From assembly GCA_016282415.1 (NCBI GenBank), contig JAEEKO010000002.1:1-40557 (forward strand): DNA of 40,557 nucleotides, read 5' to 3'. This stretch comes from Caryophanales bacterium (GTDB lineage Bacteria; Bacillota_I; Bacilli_A; RF39; UBA660). Shown here one piece after another: positions 7,732-13,851 of the stretch. Every line of letters starts with the position of its first letter. The stretch's first letter is position 1. A program made the position numbers and the translations under genes. The notes beneath the pieces are model-generated. The model was not told the origin of the DNA, ran no database searches, and saw only the letters and a program-made list of their open reading frames with translations.

Positions 7732-8086
7732 AAGCTCCCGTTGAAGCAGCCATACCACCAGCAAGAAAAATCATTAATATAAATATAATGCCAACAATTA
7801 TACCAATTACTAACATAATTAGGAACCAACATAAGAATGATCTTGAAAAGTTCTTTAAGTTTTCATTATTAGTACCACCTAATGCAAATACTAATAAGAA
7901 AATAAGACCAACTAGTGGAATTGAGAATAATAATTGATATCCAACATATCCCCAAGCCGAAATAGGTTTATACTTTGCTGGAAGGATATTTGCTTGAGGT
8001 TGTGGATTAGTATAAACTGGTTGTGGTTGAACCTGAGGTTGAACTTGTGGTTGTGGTTGAACTTGTGGTTGATTTTCGTTTTCCAT
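7730..8086 (-). CDS. Pro/Gln-rich small membrane protein
   Basis: The 118-residue protein has an N-terminal tail of PQ/VQ repeats (about 5-35), a conserved-looking segment KYKPISAWGYVGYQLLFSIP, and two membrane helices (about 47-70 and 83-112). Similar tail-plus-two-helix proteins are widespread in Firmicutes, without a known function. AAAGG precedes the ATG, and a TTTACT-17-TATTCT promoter is at 8111-8139. Monocistronic with its own terminator. A general membrane scaffold or sensor role would be guesswork. Confidence 0.8.
   Translation of the reverse strand: MENENQPQVQPQPQVQPQVQPQPVYTNPQPQANILPAKYKPISAWGYVGYQLLFSIPLVGLIFLLVFALGGTNNENLKNFSRSFLCWFLIMLVIGIIVGIIFILMIFLAGGMAASTGA
8018..8074. repeat. 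Short tandem repeat encoding the PQ/VQ tail
   Basis: Units based on GGTTGAAC and GGTTGTGG recur in phase with codons for Gln-Pro-Gln-Val. It is a coding microsatellite-like tract likely to vary in copy number. Confidence 0.6.
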
Positions 8087-8110
8087 ATCTTTACTACCTT
8101 TCTTATTTTA

Positions 8111-8139
8111 AGAATAGCATATTATTTTTGGGTAGTAAA
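8111..8139 (-). promoter_or_regulatory. Promoter of the Pro/Gln-rich protein gene
   Basis: TTTACT (8134-8139), a 17-base spacer and TATTCT (8111-8116) with TGC extended -10. Its upstream end overlaps the tail of the tRNA-Arg terminator. Confidence 0.5.
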
Positions 8140-8169
8140 TAAAAAAGAACTGATAAAAATCAGTTCTTT
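8138..8169 (-). terminator. Terminator after tRNA-Arg
   Basis: Eleven-bp stem AAAGAACTGAT (8144-8154) and ATCAGTTCTTT (8159-8169), followed by a minus-strand T-run. Confidence 0.8.
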
Positions 8170-8181
8170 AAATATTTCATC

Positions 8182-8258
8182 TGGTGTCCTCGATAGGACT
8201 CGAACCTACCACCTAGAGTTTAGGAAACTCTTGCTCTATCCCGATGAGCTACGAGGAC
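8182..8258 (-). tRNA. tRNA-Arg (anticodon CCT)
   Basis: Acceptor GTCCTCG/CGAGGAC, D stem GCTC/GAGC, anticodon stem AGAGT/ACTCT with loop TTCCTAA (anticodon CCT), T stem GTAGG/CCTAT, encoded ACCA. The sequence resembles Bacillus tRNA-Arg(CCT). It starts two bases after a palindromic hairpin that follows trpS, and no separate promoter is evident. Confidence 0.92.
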
Positions 8259-8260
8259 AA

Positions 8261-8284
8261 AAATAGTAACATATGTTACTATTT
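8261..8284 (-). terminator. Perfect 24-bp palindrome after trpS
   Basis: AAATAGTAACAT and its exact inverse form a hairpin between the trpS stop and tRNA-Arg. The following T stretch is only about five bases and touches the tRNA 5' end. It is either a weak terminator or a processing structure. Confidence 0.6.
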
Positions 8285-8287
8285 GTC

Positions 8288-9337
8288 TTATTCAAAATAA
8301 TTTAATAACATTGCTGCTTTAACTTCTTTTACAGTTTTAGAAGCAACCGTTCTAGCTTCTGCGGTACCTTTCTTTAAAATATCCATGAAATAAGCATCAT
8401 CATGCTTTAATAATTCTGCACGGCGTTCACGAATTGGCGTTAAAACTTCTTCTAAAATGTTATATAAGAACATTTTAATCTTAACATCACCTATTCCACC
8501 ATGTTGATAAGCACTCTTTAATTCATCAAGATTTTTAAACTCTGGATAGTATTTTGCAAAATGTTCATCATTACAGAAACTATCTAAATAAGTAAATACA
8601 ACGTTTCCTTCTACTTTTCCTGGATCTCCAATATTAATATGGTTTGGATCAGTATACATTTTCATTACTTGTTTTTTAACCGTCTCTGAATCATCTTTTA
8701 AATAAATGCAGTTACCTAAAGATTTACTCATCTTTGCCATACCATCAATACCTGGTAAACGGAAAGAAGATTCCGTCTCTGGTAAAACCGCTTCACATCT
8801 TCTTAAAACCTTACATTTATAAATAGAATTAAAGCGATCAACAATTTCATTAGCTTGTTCAATCATTGGTAATTGATCATCACCTACTGGTATAATATTA
8901 GCTTTAAATGCTGTAATATCAGCTGCTTGACTAATTGGATAACACATAAAACCAACTGGTAATGTTCCTTCAAAGTTACGTAACGCTAATTCAGTTTTAA
9001 TTGTTGGATTTCTTTTCAAGCGATTGAAAGTAACAATATTCATATAATAAAAAGTTAATTCAGTTAATTCTGATACTTCAGATTGAATAAAAAATGTTAC
9101 TTTTTCCGGATCAAGTCCACAAGACATATAGTCAATTAATACATTTAATAAATTTTCTTTTACTTTTTTAGGGTTATCAAAATTATCAGTTAACGCTTGA
9201 CTATCAGCAATCATAATATACATTTTGTCATAATTACCTTCATCTTGCATTTTAACGCGGGTTCTTACTGACCCAACTAAATGACCTAGATGTAAATTTC
9301 CAGTAGGTCGATCTCCTGTTAATATAATATTTCCCAT
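8288..9337 (-). CDS. trpS: Tryptophanyl-tRNA synthetase
   Basis: Class Ic synthetase that charges tRNA-Trp. The 349 residues are about the family length. The HIGH-type motif is in GNLHLGHLVGS near the N-terminus, and KMSKS is present as MAKMSKSLGN (about 202-211). The ATG at 9337 is chosen because AGAGG lies 8 bases before it; the GTG nine bases upstream is part of that site. A probable 27-codon gene precedes it with 21 bases between, and the -10 box TATAAT lies at 9464-9469. No T-box leader fits in the short upstream region, so tRNA-dependent control by that route is unlikely. Confidence 0.97.
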   Translation of the reverse strand: MGNIILTGDRPTGNLHLGHLVGSVRTRVKMQDEGNYDKMYIMIADSQALTDNFDNPKKVKENLLNVLIDYMSCGLDPEKVTFFIQSEVSELTELTFYYMNIVTFNRLKRNPTIKTELALRNFEGTLPVGFMCYPISQAADITAFKANIIPVGDDQLPMIEQANEIVDRFNSIYKCKVLRRCEAVLPETESSFRLPGIDGMAKMSKSLGNCIYLKDDSETVKKQVMKMYTDPNHINIGDPGKVEGNVVFTYLDSFCNDEHFAKYYPEFKNLDELKSAYQHGGIGDVKIKMFLYNILEEVLTPIRERRAELLKHDDAYFMDILKKGTAEARTVASKTVKEVKAAMLLNYFE

Positions 9338-9358
9338 TTTATTCACCTCTTTTTGTTA

Positions 9359-9442
9359 TTAGAATGGTTCAAATTTTGGTTTTGGTTCTTTTCCTAGTAT
9401 AATTAGTTCTTCATCATCTTTTTCACCAATTTTATTTTCCAA
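9359..9442 (-). CDS. Putative 27-residue acidic leader protein upstream of trpS
   Basis: A TTG start follows GAGGAG with 6 bases spacing and opens a frame of 27 codons ending in TAA. The peptide is charged and ends GKEPKPKFEPF. It lies between a -10 element (9464-9469) and the trpS Shine-Dalgarno, so it would be the first gene of the trpS transcript. It contains no Trp codons, so classical attenuation is not suggested. The good ribosome site and host-like codons support translation; homology is unknown. Confidence 0.45.
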   Translation of the reverse strand: MENKIGEKDDEELIILGKEPKPKFEPF

Positions 9443-9463
9443 ATCCCACTCCTCGATAAGACT

Positions 9464-9469
9464 ATTATA
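9464..9469 (-). promoter_or_regulatory. -10 element for the leader-trpS transcript
   Basis: Perfect TATAAT on the minus strand, about 20 bases before the leader peptide start. The -35 region falls in the T-run of the TM2 gene terminator and is poor. Confidence 0.4.
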
Positions 9470-9485
9470 ACAAGTTTTTGAGTAC

Positions 9486-9514
9486 AAAAAAAGTATGTTA
9501 TGAAGATAACATAC
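9486..9514 (-). terminator. Terminator of the TM2 gene
   Basis: Nine-bp stem GTATGTTAT and ATAACATAC with a 4-base loop and seven T on the minus strand. Confidence 0.8.
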
Positions 9515-9544
9515 ATTTTTTTATTATATAATCCTAAAATCTAA

Positions 9545-9775
9545 TTATTCTAATGGATTACCATTAGCGTCAGTAGAAATAGAACCACAAAGAATCATGA
9601 TACCTTCAATGAATCCCCAAAGGCCACCACATCCACAAGTTACTAAAGTAACAACGATTTGGATGATACCTCTAGTAGTATTTCCTAAATAGAAATTATG
9701 GATTCCCCAAGCACCTAAGAAAATACCTAATAATCCAGCAGCCATTTTAGACTTTGCATTACCGTTTTCAGCCAT
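9545..9775 (-). CDS. TM2-domain membrane protein
   Basis: The 76-residue protein consists of one TM2 domain: a helix around LLGIFLGAWGIHNFYLG (15-31), a tight turn and a second helix (36-64). The family motif GxxGxHxFYLG is present. GAAGGAG precedes the ATG. TM2 proteins are common small membrane proteins in Bacilli with no settled function. Monocistronic, with promoter TTTACA-17-TATATT and its own terminator. Confidence 0.9.
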   Translation of the reverse strand: MAENGNAKSKMAAGLLGIFLGAWGIHNFYLGNTTRGIIQIVVTLVTCGCGGLWGFIEGIMILCGSISTDANGNPLE

Positions 9776-9798
9776 GATTACACACTCCTTCTATAAAA

Positions 9799-9827
9799 AA
9801 TATATCATATTTAATATGTAGTGTAAA
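9799..9827 (-). promoter_or_regulatory. TM2 gene promoter
   Basis: TTTACA (9822-9827), a 17-base spacer and TATATT (9799-9804) with TGA extended -10. Confidence 0.6.
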
Positions 9828-9854
9828 TAAAAAAAATAGTCAATTTTGTAAAAT

Positions 9855-9892
9855 AAATGAAAAAAACTAATTATTGTTCATAATTAGTTTTT
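9855..9892 (-). terminator. Terminator ending the sortase operon
   Basis: Thirteen-bp stem AAAAACTAATTAT (9862-9874) and ATAATTAGTTTTT (9880-9892). The stop codon of the 236-aa gene and its last codons (KTNYEQ) are within the hairpin. Confidence 0.8.
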
Positions 9893-10581
9893 GGGCTTAA
9901 ATTTTTCGCAACATTTTCTGAGCCAAAGCACATGACAATCCATTCATCAAATGGAACTTTTTTAACATGATAATTAGAATAAAAATCATCAGGTTGACTT
10001 ATTTTATCCTTATTAGCAATGATGTTTAAAGCACTTACCGAAAGGGCGTTTAAATCATCTAATCTAATTGATGAAGTAAAAGAAACTTTAAATAAATCAT
10101 CATAGGAAGGATTATATCCTAAATAATAACTTATTATTGAAATGGCATCGATACAACCACGATATAATTTTGATCCGTTAAATTCTTCGGCATCAAATCC
10201 AAGTGCATTTTGAAAATCACTTGGGAAGGTTTTTAAACCTTGAGAACCTTTTTTAGTCACAATTTGTTCCATTGTATTAATCGCATTTATTACATAATCG
10301 TGAACACTACCTGAATCTTGAAGTATATAATTTTCAAGAAGTAAACCTACCATTTTAATATATCCTAATAATTTCGTTTGTGTATTAACTTGAAAATCTT
10401 CCGCAACCGTATCATTTACCCTTAATTCACTTGAATTACCTTGATTAGTAGTAATAATTTCAATTTGATTAGATAACAATATTAATTGTCTTAATGTTAA
10501 ATCTTGAAATGGATATGGTAAAGTTTTAGCTATTTCCAAATCCACTTTAGCTAATAACCCCTGTAATTTCTTTTGTTCCAT
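9871..10581 (-). CDS. Hypothetical protein, 236 aa, in sortase operon
   Basis: Family not recognised. The product is soluble-looking, without signal peptide or membrane segment, and begins MEQKKLQGLLAKVDLEIAKT. It seems mostly helical. AGGGGGA lies 7 bases before the ATG. It starts 36 bases after the C1 peptidase gene with no terminator between, so it is probably the last gene of the sortase-peptidase transcript. Its function might be tied to that locus, but nothing in the sequence shows how. Confidence 0.75.
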   Translation of the reverse strand: MEQKKLQGLLAKVDLEIAKTLPYPFQDLTLRQLILLSNQIEIITTNQGNSSELRVNDTVAEDFQVNTQTKLLGYIKMVGLLLENYILQDSGSVHDYVINAINTMEQIVTKKGSQGLKTFPSDFQNALGFDAEEFNGSKLYRGCIDAISIISYYLGYNPSYDDLFKVSFTSSIRLDDLNALSVSALNIIANKDKISQPDDFYSNYHVKKVPFDEWIVMCFGSENVAKNLSPKTNYEQ

Positions 10582-10617
10582 AATAATCCCCCTAAAACAT
10601 TCGCTATAATAACTTAT

Positions 10618-11907
10618 TTAGAACTTAAAATCAAGGTCATTATATCTAATAACTGGGTTTTTAAGCATTTCTTTTTGTTCTTTAGTTAAATACTTCTTAT
10701 TAACATAAGCTTTAAATAAGTAAGTATTTACCCATTCTGGTGATGCTGTGTAATAACCATTATTACCTTTTTTACTACCATAACTATTTTCTATTTTATA
10801 TTTAGTTATTTCACCATCAACCATATTATAACCAGTGATAACCATAGCATGACAACTAGGTATTTCCACTGTTTTTAATATTTCATTACGACTTAAAGTT
10901 AAATCAATATCTAATAACTCACCATATTTTTTAAAAATATCTACAAACTTACCAGTATATACTGTAGGTGTTACAATTGAAGAATTATAAACTAATTCAC
11001 CACCAATTAATTGACGATCGATAGCAGCTTTAAAATCTTCAGGACTTAAATTTAACATTCTAATATTAGGAGTACCAATAACACGGGCACTTCTAATTCC
11101 TTCATAAACATTATTGTATTCAAAACGTTCATCTTGATATGATGCTATTTCAACATAATCTTTAACTAAATCAACTTTAACATAATCTTTATAAAAAGAA
11201 ACTGGTGTTAAATCTTTAATAATATGATATTTATTATTCTTATCAACATATTCATAATTAAACTTCTTTGGTGGAATTCCAAATAAATCTGTAACTATCT
11301 TTAAAGCATAATCAATATATTTATCTTTAAGTTTATCAACTTCTTTTGGATTCTTTTCTAATTCCAAATAGAACTTACGAGCTAATCGTGAAAGAATTGC
11401 TCTTGCTTCATTAGTATTAGTAGTTGCAAAAGAATCTGGGAATACAGTTTTTGGCACTACTCCATATTTCTTAATTAATTCTGCAAAGTTAAGTGCAAAA
11501 CTACCATCACCGACAGCTATATCTAAGTAATAAACCATATTACGATCATAAGCATCTTTACCTTCATTATGTAATTCGATTAATCGATCTAATAAAGTAT
11601 TAAAACGTTCTAACTTATCATAATAAGCTAAATAACTTATTGAGAATTCAAAGTTACTTAATTCGAGATTTTTAATTACTTCTTCTCTTAAAATATTAAA
11701 GCCAGCAAACATCCAGCAATAACCCGTAATTTGTTGATCAGTAATACCATGGGTTTTAAATTCATTACTGAATACATTATTATCGCCAGTACTAGCATCT
11801 TGAACTAAATCAACTAACTTAACTGTATGAAAAATTCTTCTTTTTACTTCATTATTATTTGCAATATACTCTTTTTGAAATTTTTCTATTTTTTTAACAT
11901 CCAACAT
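10618..11907 (-). CDS. pepC: C1-family aminopeptidase (PepC/bleomycin hydrolase type)
   Basis: Papain-fold cysteine aminopeptidases of this type are cytosolic hexamers that trim peptides. The 429-residue protein is close to the usual 440-450. The oxyanion Gln58 and nucleophile Cys64 lie in ITDQQITGYCWMFAG, His353 in SCHAMVITGY, and Asn374 in KIENSYG, completing the triad. There is no signal peptide. Its ATG immediately follows the sortase stop (TAGATG) and its GAGGTG site lies inside the sortase gene, so the two are translationally coupled. That pairing is unusual, because the sortase acts outside the membrane. Confidence 0.93.
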   Translation of the reverse strand: MLDVKKIEKFQKEYIANNNEVKRRIFHTVKLVDLVQDASTGDNNVFSNEFKTHGITDQQITGYCWMFAGFNILREEVIKNLELSNFEFSISYLAYYDKLERFNTLLDRLIELHNEGKDAYDRNMVYYLDIAVGDGSFALNFAELIKKYGVVPKTVFPDSFATTNTNEARAILSRLARKFYLELEKNPKEVDKLKDKYIDYALKIVTDLFGIPPKKFNYEYVDKNNKYHIIKDLTPVSFYKDYVKVDLVKDYVEIASYQDERFEYNNVYEGIRSARVIGTPNIRMLNLSPEDFKAAIDRQLIGGELVYNSSIVTPTVYTGKFVDIFKKYGELLDIDLTLSRNEILKTVEIPSCHAMVITGYNMVDGEITKYKIENSYGSKKGNNGYYTASPEWVNTYLFKAYVNKKYLTKEQKEMLKNPVIRYNDLDFKF

Positions 11908-12621
11908 CTATTCCACCTCTTCTATTAATTTAGCGTGTAATACCACTCTTTTAGTATTATTACCAATACAACTTGATAAAGTTATTATTTGTTTTGTATT
12001 CGTTACATCAACATTGTAATTATATTTAGATCTTAATTTTAATTTTTTTATAAACTCTTGATAATCACCATCATTAAAACTAGTTTTTAAATAATAATCT
12101 TCTGTTTCAATCTCGTATACTGAAAAAACTTCATAAAGATAAGTACCATTTTCGGTAATTAAGGTTATTTTACCATTCCAGTCTTTTTTTAATACTGTTG
12201 GTAAGGTTCCAAACATCGAACCATCACGCATATTATGACCATAGACTATAACGTTTTTATCATTACCATCAAGCTTATTTCGATAATCTATAAAGATCCA
12301 ACCAGCACGGTTTTTATTTTTATCAAAATTATGACTTAAATAATAGTCATTATTAGTTGTTTTTAAGGTTACATAGTCAATATTAGTACCATCAACGCTT
12401 AAATACCCAGCTACATCACTATTACGTTCTTTTAGGGCTTTAAAATCGATTTTATAAGCACTATCTTCCTCTTTGATTACTAACTTATTTATTTCCTTTT
12501 TTAATTTATTATTAGTATTAGTATCTACTTTCCACATCACAATATTAAATGATGCATAACCAATACCAATTAAAGATGCTACAAATAATAAAAGCGCCCC
12601 AATATTTTTAAGTTTTTTCAT
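11908..12621 (-). CDS. srtB: Class B sortase
   Basis: Transpeptidase that cleaves a sorting motif and attaches proteins to peptidoglycan. The 237-residue protein has an N-terminal membrane anchor (about 8-30) with the catalytic domain outside. His129 (VIVYGHNM), Cys218 (ITLSSC) and Arg225 form the active site, and the extra helix region after the His strand fits class B. The probable substrate is the NPKTG protein encoded just upstream. NPKTG is used by class B sortases in Bacillus anthracis. Promoter TTAACC-17-TATAAT at 12640-12668; translation of pepC is coupled to it. Confidence 0.93.
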   Translation of the reverse strand: MKKLKNIGALLLFVASLIGIGYASFNIVMWKVDTNTNNKLKKEINKLVIKEEDSAYKIDFKALKERNSDVAGYLSVDGTNIDYVTLKTTNNDYYLSHNFDKNKNRAGWIFIDYRNKLDGNDKNVIVYGHNMRDGSMFGTLPTVLKKDWNGKITLITENGTYLYEVFSVYEIETEDYYLKTSFNDGDYQEFIKKLKLRSKYNYNVDVTNTKQIITLSSCIGNNTKRVVLHAKLIEEVE

Positions 12622-12639
12622 ATTTCCATCACTAATTTA

Positions 12640-12668
12640 ATTATACAATAAAAGACAAGAATGGTTAA
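12640..12668 (-). promoter_or_regulatory. Sortase promoter
   Basis: TTAACC (12663-12668), a 17-base spacer and TATAAT (12640-12645). The -35 lies in the loop of the preceding hairpin. Confidence 0.45.
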
Positions 12669-12682
12669 TTATTATCTTGTCT
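12646..12682 (-). terminator. Weak terminator before sortase
   Basis: Eight-bp stem AGACAAGA (12653-12660) and TCTTGTCT (12675-12682), 14-base loop, short T stretch on the minus strand. It would end any transcript arising in the 12690-12880 gap. Confidence 0.45.
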
Positions 12683-12838
12683 CTTTACACTGTTACTATA
12701 AATTAATTCATTATCATGCCATTCTCATTCAGTATAATCAACCCAGCTATTATTTTGTCGTTCAACCGCTAACTGCATTCCAAGAACTTCGTAATCTTGC
12801 TTTTTATCATCACTGTTTTTCCTTCTTTTCGCTGTTAG
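12665..12838 (-). other. Intergenic frame interrupted by one TGA; pseudogene remnant or RNA
   Basis: The 267-base gap between the NPKTG gene and the sortase has no ordinary gene. On the minus strand a 58-codon frame contains a protein-like stretch (YEVLGMQLAVERQNNSWVDY) but is broken by a TGA at 12725-12727, has no initiation codon or ribosome site at its head, and uses codons (CAG, GCG, CGA) that are rare in neighbours. It may be a decayed gene, a small structured RNA ending at the 12646-12682 hairpin, or chance. Confidence 0.25.
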
Positions 12839-12874
12839 TTAATTATTCTAACATAAACTTTTTCAAAAAAAAAG

Positions 12875-12897
12875 TAGGATTTTTCATCCTACTTACT
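12875..12897 (-). terminator. Terminator of the NPKTG gene
   Basis: Stem AAGTAGGAT and ATCCTACTT with a 5-base loop, then nine T on the minus strand. The TAG stop (12889-12891) is part of the stem. Confidence 0.85.
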
Positions 12898-13851
12898 ATT
12901 TAAATTATTTTTTTTAAGAAATAATCCCGTACTAATTAATCCAACAACACTTAATATTAAAATACCTACATATAATAGGACACTATCACCAGTTTTTGGA
13001 TTATTAGTAGTAGTTGGTGCTACATCAGCAGCTTCCTCAACTACATTACCAACAACCGCATATTCACTTAAATGATCTAAAGTACCTTCTAAATATTCAC
13101 CATTTACTTTAAATTCAATAGGTGTTTGTGTTTTGAAATTATCATTAGTATCTACATAAATGAACTTAAATGAATTATATTTTTTCATTTCATCAGTCAT
13201 TTTAATTTTGATATTGAATGGTCCTTCATGAATTAAGAAACCATTTTCATCTTCAACCTCTATTTGAAGGAATGCTAATAAAGTTCCTTCACCTTTAACC
13301 GCATTATTTATGCCGTTAAACATAGCATCATACAAATCCTTAGGAATACCTAAATCATTTAAAGCAACATCATTTAATCCATAGAAGTCCATAATATTTA
13401 ATTTAAAGGTATGTCCATTTTCTTCTTTAAAAGACACTGAGTTACCATTATCATCCGTAACCGCATAGTCTTTATCTTTTACTACTTCATGTTGTCCTGG
13501 ATCTTGTGGTCCCTGATCAATTACTGGTGCATTACAAGCTGGAATAACAACATTACTTAATTTCTTTTCGTTTTCCCCAGCTTCATTTGATACCGTAATA
13601 TTAATTATTGTTTCATTTTCATAACCTAAAACAAATTCAACACTATAACTACCATTATTTATTTCACCAGTTTTGAAACCAATGTCAGCATTATGGTCAT
13701 CAAATAATGATACCGTAGCATCATGCCCAGTTTGAGAACCACTTACTGTTAAAACACAACTTTCGTTGTTAAAATTGGTATTTACATCAGCAGCACTAAC
13801 GATCATTGGTGCTAGTAATAACAATGGAGTTAAATATAATAATTTTTTCAT
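12889..13851 (-). CDS. Cell-wall anchored surface protein with NPKTG sorting signal
   Basis: A 320-residue exported protein: signal peptide (1-20, cleavage after VSA), a beta-rich region (21-105), a second domain (120-270) ending in the LSEYAVVG motif typical of wall-anchored proteins, a Thr/Asn linker, then the sorting signal NPKTG at 284-288, a hydrophobic helix (290-311) and a KKNNLNSK tail. It should be processed by the downstream class B sortase. Start and stop overlap the upstream secreted-protein gene (TAATG), so the pair is translationally coupled and probably functions together. Ligand unknown. Confidence 0.9.
   Translation of the reverse strand: MKKLLYLTPLLLLAPMIVSAADVNTNFNNESCVLTVSGSQTGHDATVSLFDDHNADIGFKTGEINNGSYSVEFVLGYENETIINITVSNEAGENEKKLSNVVIPACNAPVIDQGPQDPGQHEVVKDKDYAVTDDNGNSVSFKEENGHTFKLNIMDFYGLNDVALNDLGIPKDLYDAMFNGINNAVKGEGTLLAFLQIEVEDENGFLIHEGPFNIKIKMTDEMKKYNSFKFIYVDTNDNFKTQTPIEFKVNGEYLEGTLDHLSEYAVVGNVVEEAADVAPTTTNNPKTGDSVLLYVGILILSVVGLISTGLFLKKNNLNSK

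Noticed and set aside
8018..8074. Possible CRISPR-like repeat
   Set aside because: Units are short, contiguous and in coding phase for Pro/Gln; no spacers.
7934..8266. 110-codon plus-strand frame
   Set aside because: It is antisense to the Pro/Gln-rich protein gene and reads through the tRNA-Arg gene; Trp/Leu-rich shadow.
9347..9480. T-box or Trp attenuator upstream of trpS
   Set aside because: The region is too short, has no T-box bulge sequence, and the small frame there has no Trp codon.
12725..12727. TGA read as tryptophan (alternative code)
   Set aside because: All conserved genes are intact under the standard code, Trp is TGG everywhere checked, and one gene ends in TGA within an ATGA overlap.
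12690..12880. SRP RNA, 6S RNA, RNase P RNA or T-box in the gap
   Set aside because: None of the diagnostic motifs I know (GGAAGC-type SRP loop, long 5'-3' pairing of 6S, GAGGAAAGUCC, GGGUGG T-box) is present on either strand.
12661..12903. 80-codon plus-strand frame between sortase and NPKTG genes
   Set aside because: No ribosome site before the ATG, low-complexity Tyr/Phe/His composition, and it runs through the terminator of the NPKTG gene.
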